Shown: one piece after another, positions 43,922 through 51,806 of the stretch
Numbering within the stretch: the stretch's first letter is position 1
Layout of the letters: each line of letters opens with the position of its first letter
Assembly: GCF_019720915.1 (NCBI RefSeq)
Contig: NZ_JAHKSI010000001.1
Location: 3,348,001-3,412,000 of the forward strand
DNA length: 64,000 nucleotides
Origin: Alkalihalobacillus sp. TS-13
GTDB lineage: Bacteria; Bacillota; Bacilli; Bacillales; Fictibacillaceae
Direction of reading: 5' to 3'
Position numbers and translations under genes: made by a program
Notes under the pieces: generated by a model
The model's input: the letters and a program-made list of their open reading frames with translations, nothing else
Database searches by the model: none
What the model was told of the DNA's origin: nothing

Positions 43922-45136
43922 ATGCTAGATCAAAAAACCATTCAAACTATCAAAGCGACTGTTCCTGTCCTTAAAGAACATGGGACTACAATTACGTCCC
44001 GTTTCTATGAATTGCTTTTCAAAAATCATCCTGAACTCTTGAACCTATTCAACCATTCCAATCAACATAAAGGCCGCCAACAAGGTGCGTTGGCAAATGC
44101 AGTCTATGCAGCTGCTGTCCATATCGATCGTCTCGAAGAAATCCTTCCTGCCGTAAAGCAGATCGCCCATAAACACCGTAGTTTAGGGGTAAAACCCGAG
44201 CAATATCCGGTTGTTGGTGAAAATCTTCTGAACGCGATAAAAGATGTCCTAGGGGAAGCAGCAACAGATGAAATTCTCGATGCGTGGGCAAAAGCTTATG
44301 GAGTTATCGCAGATGTGTTCATCCAGGTAGAGGATGAGATGTATAAAGAAGCGGCAGAACAACGTGGAGGATGGGAAGACTTCCGTGAATTCGAATTGGT
44401 GAAGAAAGAAACCGAAAGTAAAGTCATCACTTCCTTCTACTTAAAACCTGTGGACGGTGAGGAGATTGCCGATTTCACTCCTGGACAATATGTAAGTGTA
44501 AAAGTAGAGATTCCGAATGATCCACACACACATATTCGCCAATACAGCTTGTCTGATACGCCTGACAAGGATCATTACCGTCTTTCCATCAAACGTGAAG
44601 GTCGTGTTTCCATGCACCTTCATGACAATTTGAAGGAAGGAGACCGTGTACTCTTGAGTGCCCCAGCAGGAGACTTCACGCTTAATACAGAAACAAAGTG
44701 CCCACTTGTGCTGATCGGTGCTGGTGTTGGTCTTACGCCTCTTGTAAGCATGCTTGAAACAACGTTGACTCAGACGCCAGATCGTGAGGTTCATTACATC
44801 CATGCTTCAATCGATGGGGAATATCAAGCGATGGGCAGTCGGATTCTTGAATTAGTTGAAAGCCATGAACAGCTGAAAGCATACTTCTGTTTTGAAAAAC
44901 CATCTGAAGATGACAAGCAAAATCAATGCTTTGCTAAGGAAGGGTACATTGATTTGCCGTGGTTAGAAACAATCATACCTGAGAATGCTGATTACTACAT
45001 TTGCGGACCTGAAGGCTTCATGAAAATGGTCATCAATGGCTTGAAAAAACTAAACGTACCAGAAGAACAAATCAACTATGAATTCTTCGGGCCAGCCATC
45101 GACCTCAGCGAAGATAAAGTTACTGTCAGAAATTAA
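43922..45136 (+). CDS. hmp: Flavohemoprotein, nitric oxide dioxygenase
   Basis: A 404-residue protein: a globin domain (1-140) with proximal H85 (HKHRSLGV), then a ferredoxin-reductase-like FAD domain with RQYSLSD and an NAD(P)H domain with [16 protein letters not shown] and [12 protein letters not shown]. It converts NO to nitrate using O2 and NAD(P)H in the cytosol. The start is ATG 43922 with GAAGGAG about 9 nt upstream; ATG 43904 lies before that RBS. It is divergent from nsrR and probably repressed by it. Confidence 0.95.
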   Translation: MLDQKTIQTIKATVPVLKEHGTTITSRFYELLFKNHPELLNLFNHSNQHKGRQQGALANAVYAAAVHIDRLEEILPAVKQIAHKHRSLGVKPEQYPVVGENLLNAIKDVLGEAATDEILDAWAKAYGVIADVFIQVEDEMYKEAAEQRGGWEDFREFELVKKETESKVITSFYLKPVDGEEIADFTPGQYVSVKVEIPNDPHTHIRQYSLSDTPDKDHYRLSIKREGRVSMHLHDNLKEGDRVLLSAPAGDFTLNTETKCPLVLIGAGVGLTPLVSMLETTLTQTPDREVHYIHASIDGEYQAMGSRILELVESHEQLKAYFCFEKPSEDDKQNQCFAKEGYIDLPWLETIIPENADYYICGPEGFMKMVINGLKKLNVPEEQINYEFFGPAIDLSEDKVTVRN

Positions 45137-45170
45137 TTTAAAGAAGCGTGCTGTAATGTGTTTATTTTCA

Positions 45171-45466
45171 CGAAATCACTCCCTTTCCGCGGGCAAACGA
45201 AAAGCGGAAGCGACCCGGTTAGGCACGTAGGTCACTGGAAAACTGACGAGGAGGCTGTCGCCGCCGCAGGAAGTTTGAAGTGATCCAAGTGACTGGTCGC
45301 TGAGCTAGATACCACTTCCTTGCATTTACCTACTTCCGCGAGCTTCGACGTTCACCATAGGACGTGGTGGTATTTAGTCGAAGTTCATTATTATAGTCGA
45401 AGTTCCTTTTAAAAACGTGGTGTCTCGCCTGGATCGCTTTTCCCGCAGGAATGTCGTGATTTTTGC
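45171..45466 (+). repeat. MITE-like repeat family 1, full type A copy (R13)
   Basis: From cgaaatcactccctttccg to cgcaggaatgtcgtgattttt, single-arm form. It sits between the convergent hmp and msrAB genes. Confidence 0.8.
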
Positions 45467-45490
45467 TTATGTCCTTAAAAAACCATTTAA

Positions 45491-45527
45491 AAAATAAAAA
45501 GGAGGTGGATTCTAGTCCGCCTCCTTT
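45491..45527 (-). terminator. Intrinsic terminator of msrAB
   Basis: A 12-bp stem, AAAGGAGGTGGA / TCCGCCTCCTTT with one G-U pair, then TTATTTTTT on the minus strand. Confidence 0.88.
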
Positions 45528-45534
45528 ATCATAT

Positions 45535-46500
45535 TTAATCAAACAATTGTCTGTATTCGCCATAGCCTTCATTTTCAAGTTCTTCTTTTGGGATGAAACG
45601 AAGTGCTGCTGAGTTGATACAATACCTCAAACCATTTTCATCTGGGCCATCGTTGAATACATGCCCCAAATGGGAGTCACCGAATTTACTTCGAACCTCT
45701 GTCCGGATCATGAAATGGCTTAAATCTTTCTTTTCTTTGATCCGTGTCGATTGGAGCGGTTTTGTAAAGCTTGGCCAACCACACCCCGCATCATATTGGT
45801 CCTTCGAACTGAATAATGGTTCTCCAGATACGATATCGACATAAATCCCTTCCCGTTCGTTATTCCAGTAGTCATTTTTGAACGGTGGCTCTGTTCCATT
45901 TTTCTGCGTTACATTGTATTGCATATCATTCAATTCTTTTCGGAGCTTGTCGTCATCCTTTTCCATCACCCATGTTTCCTCGATGAAGCCTTTTCGTCCT
46001 GACCCTTTATAATAGCGGTCATAATGATCGGGGTTCTTTTTGTAATACTTCTGATGTTGGCTTTCTGCAGGATAAAAGGTTGAAGCCGGAAGAATATCTG
46101 TCACTATCGGTTTTGAGAAACGTCCGCTTTGCTCCAGGATTTTCTTTGATGCTTCTGCAAGCTCTTTTTGTTGTTCATTATGATAATAGATAGCCGTTTT
46201 ATATGACTCCCCGCGATCATGGAATTGGCCTCCAGGATCTGTCGGATCGATTTGCTGCCAGTAAAGCGTAAGGAGTTTTTCATACGGAAAAACGTCGGGG
46301 TCAAATGTGATTTGCACCGCCTCACGATGACCGGTTGTGTTCGTAATCACTTCCATATATGTCGGATTCTCTGTATGACCGCCTGTATAGCCGGATACGA
46401 CTTTTTTAATGCCTGGCATTTCCTCGAACGGTTTTACCATACACCAGAAGCAACCACCAGCGAAGGTAGCAAGCTCTAGATGTTGATTGTTGTCTGCCAT
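45535..46500 (-). CDS. msrAB: Fused methionine sulfoxide reductase MsrA-MsrB
   Basis: A 321-residue bifunctional enzyme. The MsrA part (about 1-155) has AGGCFWC with nucleophile C17, and the MsrB part (about 175-321) has [20 protein letters not shown] and [11 protein letters not shown] with catalytic C294. Together they reduce both epimers of methionine sulfoxide. The fusion occurs in many Firmicutes. No signal peptide, so it is cytosolic. The RBS is GGGGG about 8 nt upstream. It fits the oxidative/nitrosative defence theme of this segment. Confidence 0.94.
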   Translation of the reverse strand: MADNNQHLELATFAGGCFWCMVKPFEEMPGIKKVVSGYTGGHTENPTYMEVITNTTGHREAVQITFDPDVFPYEKLLTLYWQQIDPTDPGGQFHDRGESYKTAIYYHNEQQKELAEASKKILEQSGRFSKPIVTDILPASTFYPAESQHQKYYKKNPDHYDRYYKGSGRKGFIEETWVMEKDDDKLRKELNDMQYNVTQKNGTEPPFKNDYWNNEREGIYVDIVSGEPLFSSKDQYDAGCGWPSFTKPLQSTRIKEKKDLSHFMIRTEVRSKFGDSHLGHVFNDGPDENGLRYCINSAALRFIPKEELENEGYGEYRQLFD

Positions 46501-46724
46501 GTTGAAGCCCCCTATCTTAAAAAACTATAACTTGATTATTCTTACTTTCTGAAAAAATTCTTATTTCTAATCATATCGATTTGTATAAGTTTGGCAAGCG
46601 AAACGGTTTATAAGATACAGGTATTTCCAAACTTCGCAGTCATGTAAAATGATTATAAAACAATAGAAGTGGTGAAAACACCTTGAAACTTGTCTTTTGC
46701 GGCGATCCAGATAATCTTTCGCTC

Positions 46725-46815
46725 TTTACCTTTTGCTGTCCGAAGTTGCCCCATTTTCGAACAGCTTTTCACTTTTTGCCCCTCTTCCTGTCCGAACTTA
46801 TGCTGGGTTCAGATA
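46725..46815. repeat. Repeat family 3 (TGTCCGAA-type), copy 2
   Basis: Contains two tandem versions of a CTGTCCGAA(g/c)TT ... TTCgaACAG unit with CTTTTT spacers, ending ctgggttcaga. It matches 35930-36000. Otherwise the 46501-46839 gap holds no supported gene. Confidence 0.5.
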
Positions 46816-46839
46816 CATTTTTTCCACATTGCTTTTTCG

Positions 46840-46862
46840 TGAATATTAATATAAAATATTCA
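46840..46862. promoter_or_regulatory. Putative TetR-family operator
   Basis: Perfect inverted repeat TGAATATT (46840-46847), 7-nt spacer, AATATTCA (46855-46862), about 50 bp before the regulator's start. A looser TGAA...TTCA repeat follows. It probably binds the adjacent TetR-family protein. Confidence 0.65.
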
Positions 46863-46911
46863 TGAACAAAAATAAATTTTATTCACAATGACTGTGGAGG
46901 GACTGATCACC

Positions 46912-47523
46912 TTGGCTAAAGGATTTGATACAAAGGAAAAAGCAAAAATACGAAAATCCTTGCTCGAAGAAGGTCGTGAAGCATTCGTGCAAAACGGCTT
47001 ACGTAAAACAAACGTCGCCAGCCTCACAAGTGCTGTAGGAATTGCTCAGGGCTCCTTCTACCTCTTCTTCCCTTCCAAAGAAGGGCTTTATTTTGAAGTA
47101 ATTGAAGAAGAAGAGGCAAAAATCAAAAAAACATTACAGGACGAATTTCTTGACCAGCCTTTGACGAGAGAAGTTTTCAAAACCTTCTTGATCCGTGGAT
47201 TGACCTTGATCAGTGATAATTCTATAATCCAACAACTATTACAGGGGGACGACTTCCTGCGCCTCACCAAAAAACTCTCCTCTGAAAAATTACAGCAACA
47301 CGCTGAAAACGATGTATTTGCCCTGACGCCATTCTTGGAGAAGTGGGGAAAGCAAGGGAATCTGAATGAAGTACGACCAGAAATCTTAACCGCCATCTTG
47401 CGTTCCTTTTTCTTGATGACCCTTCACAGAAAAGAAATTGGCACAGATGTTTTTGATGTGACAATTGAACGGTTAGCGGAGCTTTATGCAGACGGACTAG
47501 TGAAGGAAGAGACAAATGATTGA
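46912..47523 (+). CDS. TetR-family regulator of the ABC exporter operon
   Basis: A 203-residue TetR-type protein: the DNA-binding domain includes NVASLTSAVGIAQGSFYLFF and PSKEGLYFEVIEEEE. The C-terminal half is a divergent ligand-binding domain. I choose TTG 46912, because GTGGAGGG lies 9 nt upstream; ATG 46888 would include that RBS in the coding region. It overlaps the ATPase gene by 8 bp, so the repressor and transporter are one operon, probably autoregulated through the palindrome upstream. Confidence 0.82.
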   Translation: MAKGFDTKEKAKIRKSLLEEGREAFVQNGLRKTNVASLTSAVGIAQGSFYLFFPSKEGLYFEVIEEEEAKIKKTLQDEFLDQPLTREVFKTFLIRGLTLISDNSIIQQLLQGDDFLRLTKKLSSEKLQQHAENDVFALTPFLEKWGKQGNLNEVRPEILTAILRSFFLMTLHRKEIGTDVFDVTIERLAELYADGLVKEETND

Positions 47524-48367
47524 GGTACATATTTTGTCGTACACATACCCCGGCAAACATGAACCTGCCATTAAAAATCTGAATTTTTCCATTCCTAAAG
47601 GTGAAATATTCGGATTCCTCGGTCCATCTGGTGCTGGAAAAAGCACAACGCAAAACGTTTTGATCGGAATTTTAAAAGATTATCAGGGTTCTGTCCAATT
47701 GTTTGGAAATGAGCTCCATAACACAAATAACCTTCTCTACAATTCGATTGGTGTGGCATTTGAAAGACCAAATTTCTATAGTAAATTCACCGCTTCAGAA
47801 AATCTGGCCTATTTCAGCAGGCTTTATGACAAACCTGTGAAGGAACCTGACAAACTTCTTGCTAGGCTTGGATTACAAGACGTGCTGAATACGAGGGTCA
47901 GTCATTTTTCAAAAGGGATGAAAATGCGGTTGAATCTCTGTCGTGCATTATTGCATGAGCCAGAAATTCTTTTCTTGGATGAACCTACAGCAGGGCTGGA
48001 CCCGGTTAATACGAAGGTCATCAAAGAACTTCTCCTGGAGCAAAAAAATGCAGGAAAAACGATCATCATCTCCACTCACAACATGCATATCGCTGAAGAA
48101 ATCTGTGATCGTGTCGCTTTCATCGTAGACGGTGAACTCAAACTTATCGATTCTCCAGAGCGATTGAAGCTGCAAAACAAAAAGATCCTATCGATTCAAT
48201 ATCAGGAGGATGATCAGGTAAGAAAACTTGAACTCCGGCTGAAAGGTTTAGAACAAAACGAGCAGTTCCTTCATTTATTGAAACGTGACCTGATCCTTTC
48301 CATGCATACGACGGAACCCTCACTTGAGGATATTTTCATCAAAGTCACAGGGAGGCAGCTCCAATGA
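47516..48367 (+). CDS. ABC transporter ATP-binding protein
   Basis: A 283-residue ATPase: Walker A GPSGAGKST, Q-loop region GVAFERPNFYSKFTASENL, a degenerate signature VSHFSKGMKMRLNL (usual LSGGQ replaced by FSKGM), Walker B ILFLDEPTAGLDP, and H-loop ISTHNMH. It powers export by the two following permeases. It resembles fluoroquinolone/daunorubicin-type exporter ATPases. Its end overlaps the first permease by 4 bp. Confidence 0.9.
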   Translation: MIEVHILSYTYPGKHEPAIKNLNFSIPKGEIFGFLGPSGAGKSTTQNVLIGILKDYQGSVQLFGNELHNTNNLLYNSIGVAFERPNFYSKFTASENLAYFSRLYDKPVKEPDKLLARLGLQDVLNTRVSHFSKGMKMRLNLCRALLHEPEILFLDEPTAGLDPVNTKVIKELLLEQKNAGKTIIISTHNMHIAEEICDRVAFIVDGELKLIDSPERLKLQNKKILSIQYQEDDQVRKLELRLKGLEQNEQFLHLLKRDLILSMHTTEPSLEDIFIKVTGRQLQ

Positions 48368-49050
48368 GGCTTTTAACCTCTATTACATTTGATGTCCGGT
48401 ATCAGTTCCGTCATGGTTTTTATGCGGCTTATGCACTCATATCCCTTATCTATATTTTCATTTTGATCACGATTCCAGAACAGTGGATGGATACCCTATT
48501 CACACTTATCATCTTTTCCGATCCAAGCTTTCTGGGGGCTTTTTTTGTAGGTGGAATCGTCCTTCTTGAAAAAGGGGATCACATACTGGATAACTTGTTT
48601 GTCACCCCATATACGATTCGCGAGTATTTGCTTTCAAAATCTCTGTCCCTTGCATTTTTGACGATTCTCTCAACGCTGATCATCAAATGCACCGTATTGG
48701 GGTTCAGGTTGGACTGGTTCTTTTTATCAGGTGTGTTGTTGACGTCTGTGTTTTTCACATTGCTAGGGGTTATAATCGGTGCGAAGGTGAACACATTGAA
48801 CCAGTATTTACTTTTATCATCTGTATATGTCACTCCTTTCGCTTTGCCCATTCTCCTGTTTTTTGAAGTAGTTGATTGGGATTGGATAAAAATCATACCG
48901 AGTTATGCCTCACTGCTGCTGATCGACAGGCAGCTTTCAATTCCTGAAGCCCTGGCGGCACTGTCATACCTCTGTTTATCGATTATCTTGCTTTTGCCTT
49001 ATGCCTATCGTTGCTTTCATCATAATGTCGTTTTAAAAAGGAAGGGATAA
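48364..49050 (+). CDS. ABC transporter permease (fluoroquinolone exporter-like), subunit 1
   Basis: A 228-residue membrane protein with about six helices. GIVLLEKGDHILDNLFVTPY and EYLLSKSLSLAFLTILSTL match the ABC-2 type permease pattern. It should pair with the next gene as a heterodimeric channel. Drug class is unknown; similarity to fluoroquinolone export permeases is from general pattern only. Confidence 0.82.
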   Translation: MRLLTSITFDVRYQFRHGFYAAYALISLIYIFILITIPEQWMDTLFTLIIFSDPSFLGAFFVGGIVLLEKGDHILDNLFVTPYTIREYLLSKSLSLAFLTILSTLIIKCTVLGFRLDWFFLSGVLLTSVFFTLLGVIIGAKVNTLNQYLLLSSVYVTPFALPILLFFEVVDWDWIKIIPSYASLLLIDRQLSIPEALAALSYLCLSIILLLPYAYRCFHHNVVLKRKG

Positions 49051-49051
49051 C

Positions 49052-49771
49052 ATGCAATGGAATAAAATGTGGCTGCAGGTAAGCTATGATTTGAAGAATA
49101 TCAAAAGGGACCTCGTCCTTCTTATGTCCATGTTTGCCCCCTTGATTTTGGCTGCTCTTCTCAAATTTGGTTTCCCACCTTTGGAAAGACTAGTTGTGAC
49201 CAATTTCCAGGTGTCGTTGGCATCCTATTTCCCATTGATGGTGGTCACCTGTTTACTTGTAACACCTTTTACAGTCGGGATGCTCAGTGGGTTTCTCATT
49301 CTTGATGAACGGGACGAACAAATTCTGAGCTATTTATCCATTACACCTGTCTCAAAGTCACATTTTATTTTATACCGACTTCTCTTTCCTGTTGTGATCT
49401 GCATTTTGACAGCTGGTTTTTTGTTATATGTGAACGCCTGGGTAATTTCTTTATGGAAGTTGGCTGCCTTGCTTATTCTGTCATTGGAGGCACCGATCAT
49501 AGCCCTCATGATGGCGGTATTCGCTGATAATAAAGTGGAAGGATTGGCATTAGGAAAAGTGATCAGTATAAGCGTAACCGCACCGATTGTCGGTTTCTTC
49601 ATCCACTCTGGATGGAAATGGATAGGGTTAGTCTTTCCACCATTCTGGATTGCAGAAGTGTTTTTCGCGAATTCCACCAGTATGAAAGCAACCCTTCTTT
49701 GCGGAGCGTTGCTCTACCATGCTTTCATCATCTTGTGGTTAATCCGTAAACTGGAGAAAAGAATCGGATAG
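49052..49771 (+). CDS. ABC transporter permease (fluoroquinolone exporter-like), subunit 2
   Basis: A 239-residue membrane protein with about six helices: FAPLILAALLKFGFPPLERL, GMLSGFLILDERDEQILSYL (the same DERDEQ-type coupling segment seen in ABC-2 exporters) and HSGWKWIGLVFPPFWIAEVF. It starts 1 bp after the first permease's stop, with RBS AAGGAAGGG inside that gene. It is the last gene of the TetR/ABC/permease/permease operon. Confidence 0.82.
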   Translation: MQWNKMWLQVSYDLKNIKRDLVLLMSMFAPLILAALLKFGFPPLERLVVTNFQVSLASYFPLMVVTCLLVTPFTVGMLSGFLILDERDEQILSYLSITPVSKSHFILYRLLFPVVICILTAGFLLYVNAWVISLWKLAALLILSLEAPIIALMMAVFADNKVEGLALGKVISISVTAPIVGFFIHSGWKWIGLVFPPFWIAEVFFANSTSMKATLLCGALLYHAFIILWLIRKLEKRIG

Positions 49772-49894
49772 CTAAGCACAGATCCCTAAGGGACATGAGA
49801 GCTCTTATTTGTGATAATAGCGACTGTTTTTCCATGAATTTAGGTAAAAAAGGGCTCTGGTGTTCAACACAGTGAAAAGTATCGATAAACAAGG

Positions 49895-49990
49895 AAATCT
49901 ACTAGGAATTCTCATCGCAGTCTCGAAAATGAACTCATTTTGTGTTGAGATCCTACGCAAGTTAGGAGGCTTTTAGGATCGCACCCAAAA
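49895..49990 (-). repeat. MITE-like repeat family 1, type B fragment (R14)
   Basis: Only the inner block remains (aggaattctcatcgcag, cgaaaatgaactcatttt, gtgttgagatcctacgcaag), shared with R2 and R12. The rest of 49772-50157 shows no gene. Confidence 0.6.
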
Positions 49991-50157
49991 CTTAAACCTT
50001 TCCAATAGACTCCGTCCCCTCTCCAAAATCGAAATTTTATCTGATTATGGAAGAAAAACAGAATAATTAGGGCGTTATAGGATGGTATTTATTCATAAAA
50101 TGCAGAGGTTAACCATAAATAATAGAAAATGATTGGTCAACTTATATGTAACTCTGA

Positions 50158-50250
50158 TTATCTACAAAAAACAGAAGATGAATTACAAAAATTTGTAATG
50201 ACCTACAAAAACGAGGATTTATCTACAAAAACAAGATTTTATTTACAAAA
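50158..50250 (-). repeat. 20-bp phased T-rich array C (five units)
   Basis: Minus-strand TTTTTGTA motifs (plus-strand TACAAAAA) have the base complementary to G at 50165, 50186, 50206, 50226 and 50246: steps of 21, 20, 20, 20. It lies beyond terminator hairpin F3 of the minus-strand methyltransferase gene and points the same way as that gene. Confidence 0.78.
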
Positions 50251-50347
50251 CAAAAAAACCTTCCACTGACCGTCTTCATAAAAAACTACCACAGTCGAAT
50301 GTACTTTGGTAAAGCTAAATTATATATTTTCTTATCTTTGAACGAAA

Positions 50348-50418
50348 GGGGCTGTCCTAAAAGAAAAGTGTCAAACACCTCCAACACGGAGAGACTCAGA
50401 CACTTTTGGGACAGCCTC
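50348..50418. repeat. Long-hairpin repeat family 2, short copy (F3)
   Basis: Arms GGGGCTGTCC and GGGACAGCCTC, with inner GTGTCAAA / TCAGACAC. Compared with F1, the block holding the second stem (acattttgaatc ... aagttc) is cleanly absent. It acts as a terminator for the gene at 50428. Confidence 0.75.
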
Positions 50419-50427
50419 TTTACAATC

Positions 50428-51609
50428 TTATTCAGGTTTTTGAGCCACGAGGGTAAACAGTTTGGGAAGACCGATATCGTGGACTTTCTGATTTGGTTCC
50501 TCATCAAGAACTTTGACAATGAGGTCAGTTTTGGCAACTGCAGTAATCAATTCACCGAGCGTCCATTTCCGCTGCAGCACTTTCATCATTTCTTTTTCTC
50601 CATCAGCAGAATACTTGGAAAAAGCGACTTCCCTGTTTTCAATCGTAGGATCAAAATAGTTTCCGCTTACCTTATGCTTTTTCCCTTTCGAGGTGATCAG
50701 TTTGGTGGAAATCGGGTGGAACTCATGTAACACCAAAGTCCCTCCCGGCTTCAGTAATCGATTGATCACCTGGACAAGTGGATCCAGACTGATGTAGTAA
50801 TGGAGCACCCCCAGTTCCATCAAGACGAAATCAAATGCATGGTCTTCCCTCTTATCTGTATAAGAAAGTACATCTGAAACAACATAGTGGATATCGATAT
50901 CTGCTTGTTCAGCAACTGCCCCTGCAAAAGCTGCATTTTCCTTAGAGAAATCAACGACTGTGACATCCGCTCCTAATAATGATAAAGCGACTGCCTTAAT
51001 TCCATTCGATCCCATCAGGTGGGCAATCCTTTTCCCTTCGACAGGCTTCATATGGCGATAGAAAGAGGTGCTCAGCCTTCCTTCAGGGTTCTGTTTTATT
51101 TTTGCAGCAACATCACCAGGTTCACCATGACGGTTGATCAATGCTTGAAAATTGTCTTGATTCCAGGCAGCCTGATTCTGTTCAGTCATCTGCATTTGTA
51201 ACTCGAACAAATGGCTGTTGATCAACGCTTCGTATCGATGGTCATCCAAAATTTCATAAAGTGACTGGCACCAAAGATGCTGCCCGTTCATCTCAATTTG
51301 AATTCGGTAAGGATCTGTCCTTAAGGCTTTATTGTAGTTGCATTGTACATTTATCGGAACCTTCTCCATATTGAAATGAAAACTTCCCTGGTCTTTCGTC
51401 TTCTCAATAGATGTCGGTGAATACGGTAAAAGTGTCTCATGAATTATTTCAAGAAGATCCCACTGCACTTCTACAGTAACTTCTACCGGTTCCGACAGAA
51501 CATCTTGTAAAAAAAGGGCAGTTTCCCCAACGAATTGATAGGGAATCGCTTGTTGCTCGAGAACGGCAACGATATTGCCGATCGTCAATTCATATTCTGA
51601 TGAATGCAT
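50428..51609 (-). CDS. Methyltransferase with N-terminal nucleotidyltransferase-like domain
   Basis: A 393-residue protein. The C-terminal part (about 160-393) is a class I SAM methyltransferase: MKPVEGKRIAHLMGSNGIKA as a motif I variant, VTVVDFSKENAAFA, FDFVLMELGVLHYY and LLKPGGTLVLHEFHPIS. The first 150 residues (IPYQFVGETALFLQDVL, PVEVTVEVQWDLLEIIHETL) resemble the minimal nucleotidyltransferase fold seen in aminoglycoside NTase-like proteins, but catalytic Asp pairs are not clear. The fusion is unusual. The substrate is unknown. It is monocistronic. Confidence 0.72.
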   Translation of the reverse strand: MHSSEYELTIGNIVAVLEQQAIPYQFVGETALFLQDVLSEPVEVTVEVQWDLLEIIHETLLPYSPTSIEKTKDQGSFHFNMEKVPINVQCNYNKALRTDPYRIQIEMNGQHLWCQSLYEILDDHRYEALINSHLFELQMQMTEQNQAAWNQDNFQALINRHGEPGDVAAKIKQNPEGRLSTSFYRHMKPVEGKRIAHLMGSNGIKAVALSLLGADVTVVDFSKENAAFAGAVAEQADIDIHYVVSDVLSYTDKREDHAFDFVLMELGVLHYYISLDPLVQVINRLLKPGGTLVLHEFHPISTKLITSKGKKHKVSGNYFDPTIENREVAFSKYSADGEKEMMKVLQRKWTLGELITAVAKTDLIVKVLDEEPNQKVHDIGLPKLFTLVAQKPE

Positions 51610-51673
51610 TCTGTTTCCTCCGTCAACATGTGTATCTCATTATAAGATGACAGAATCAAATCCAAAATTCAAT

Positions 51674-51799
51674 AGAACGGGACTGTCCTAAAGTGTCTGA
51701 ATCACTCCGAACTTAACAACATTTTTAGAAAATCGGGTTTTGATCTAAAATGTTGTGTTGGAGGTCCTGGCACTTTTCTTTTAGGACAGTCCCCGTTCT
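51674..51799. repeat. Long-hairpin repeat family 2, full copy (F4)
   Basis: Arms AGAACGG-GACTGTCCTAA / TTAGGACAGTC-CCCGTTCT plus an inner AACATTTT / AAAATGTT stem. It follows the end of the giant protease locus and could terminate it. Confidence 0.75.
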
Positions 51800-51806
51800 A
51801 GCATAG

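Noticed and set aside
46683-46865. Plus-strand frame MKLVFCGDPDNLSLFTFC...
   Set aside because: Most of it lies in repeat family 3 and it ends by the TetR operator; no family resemblance.
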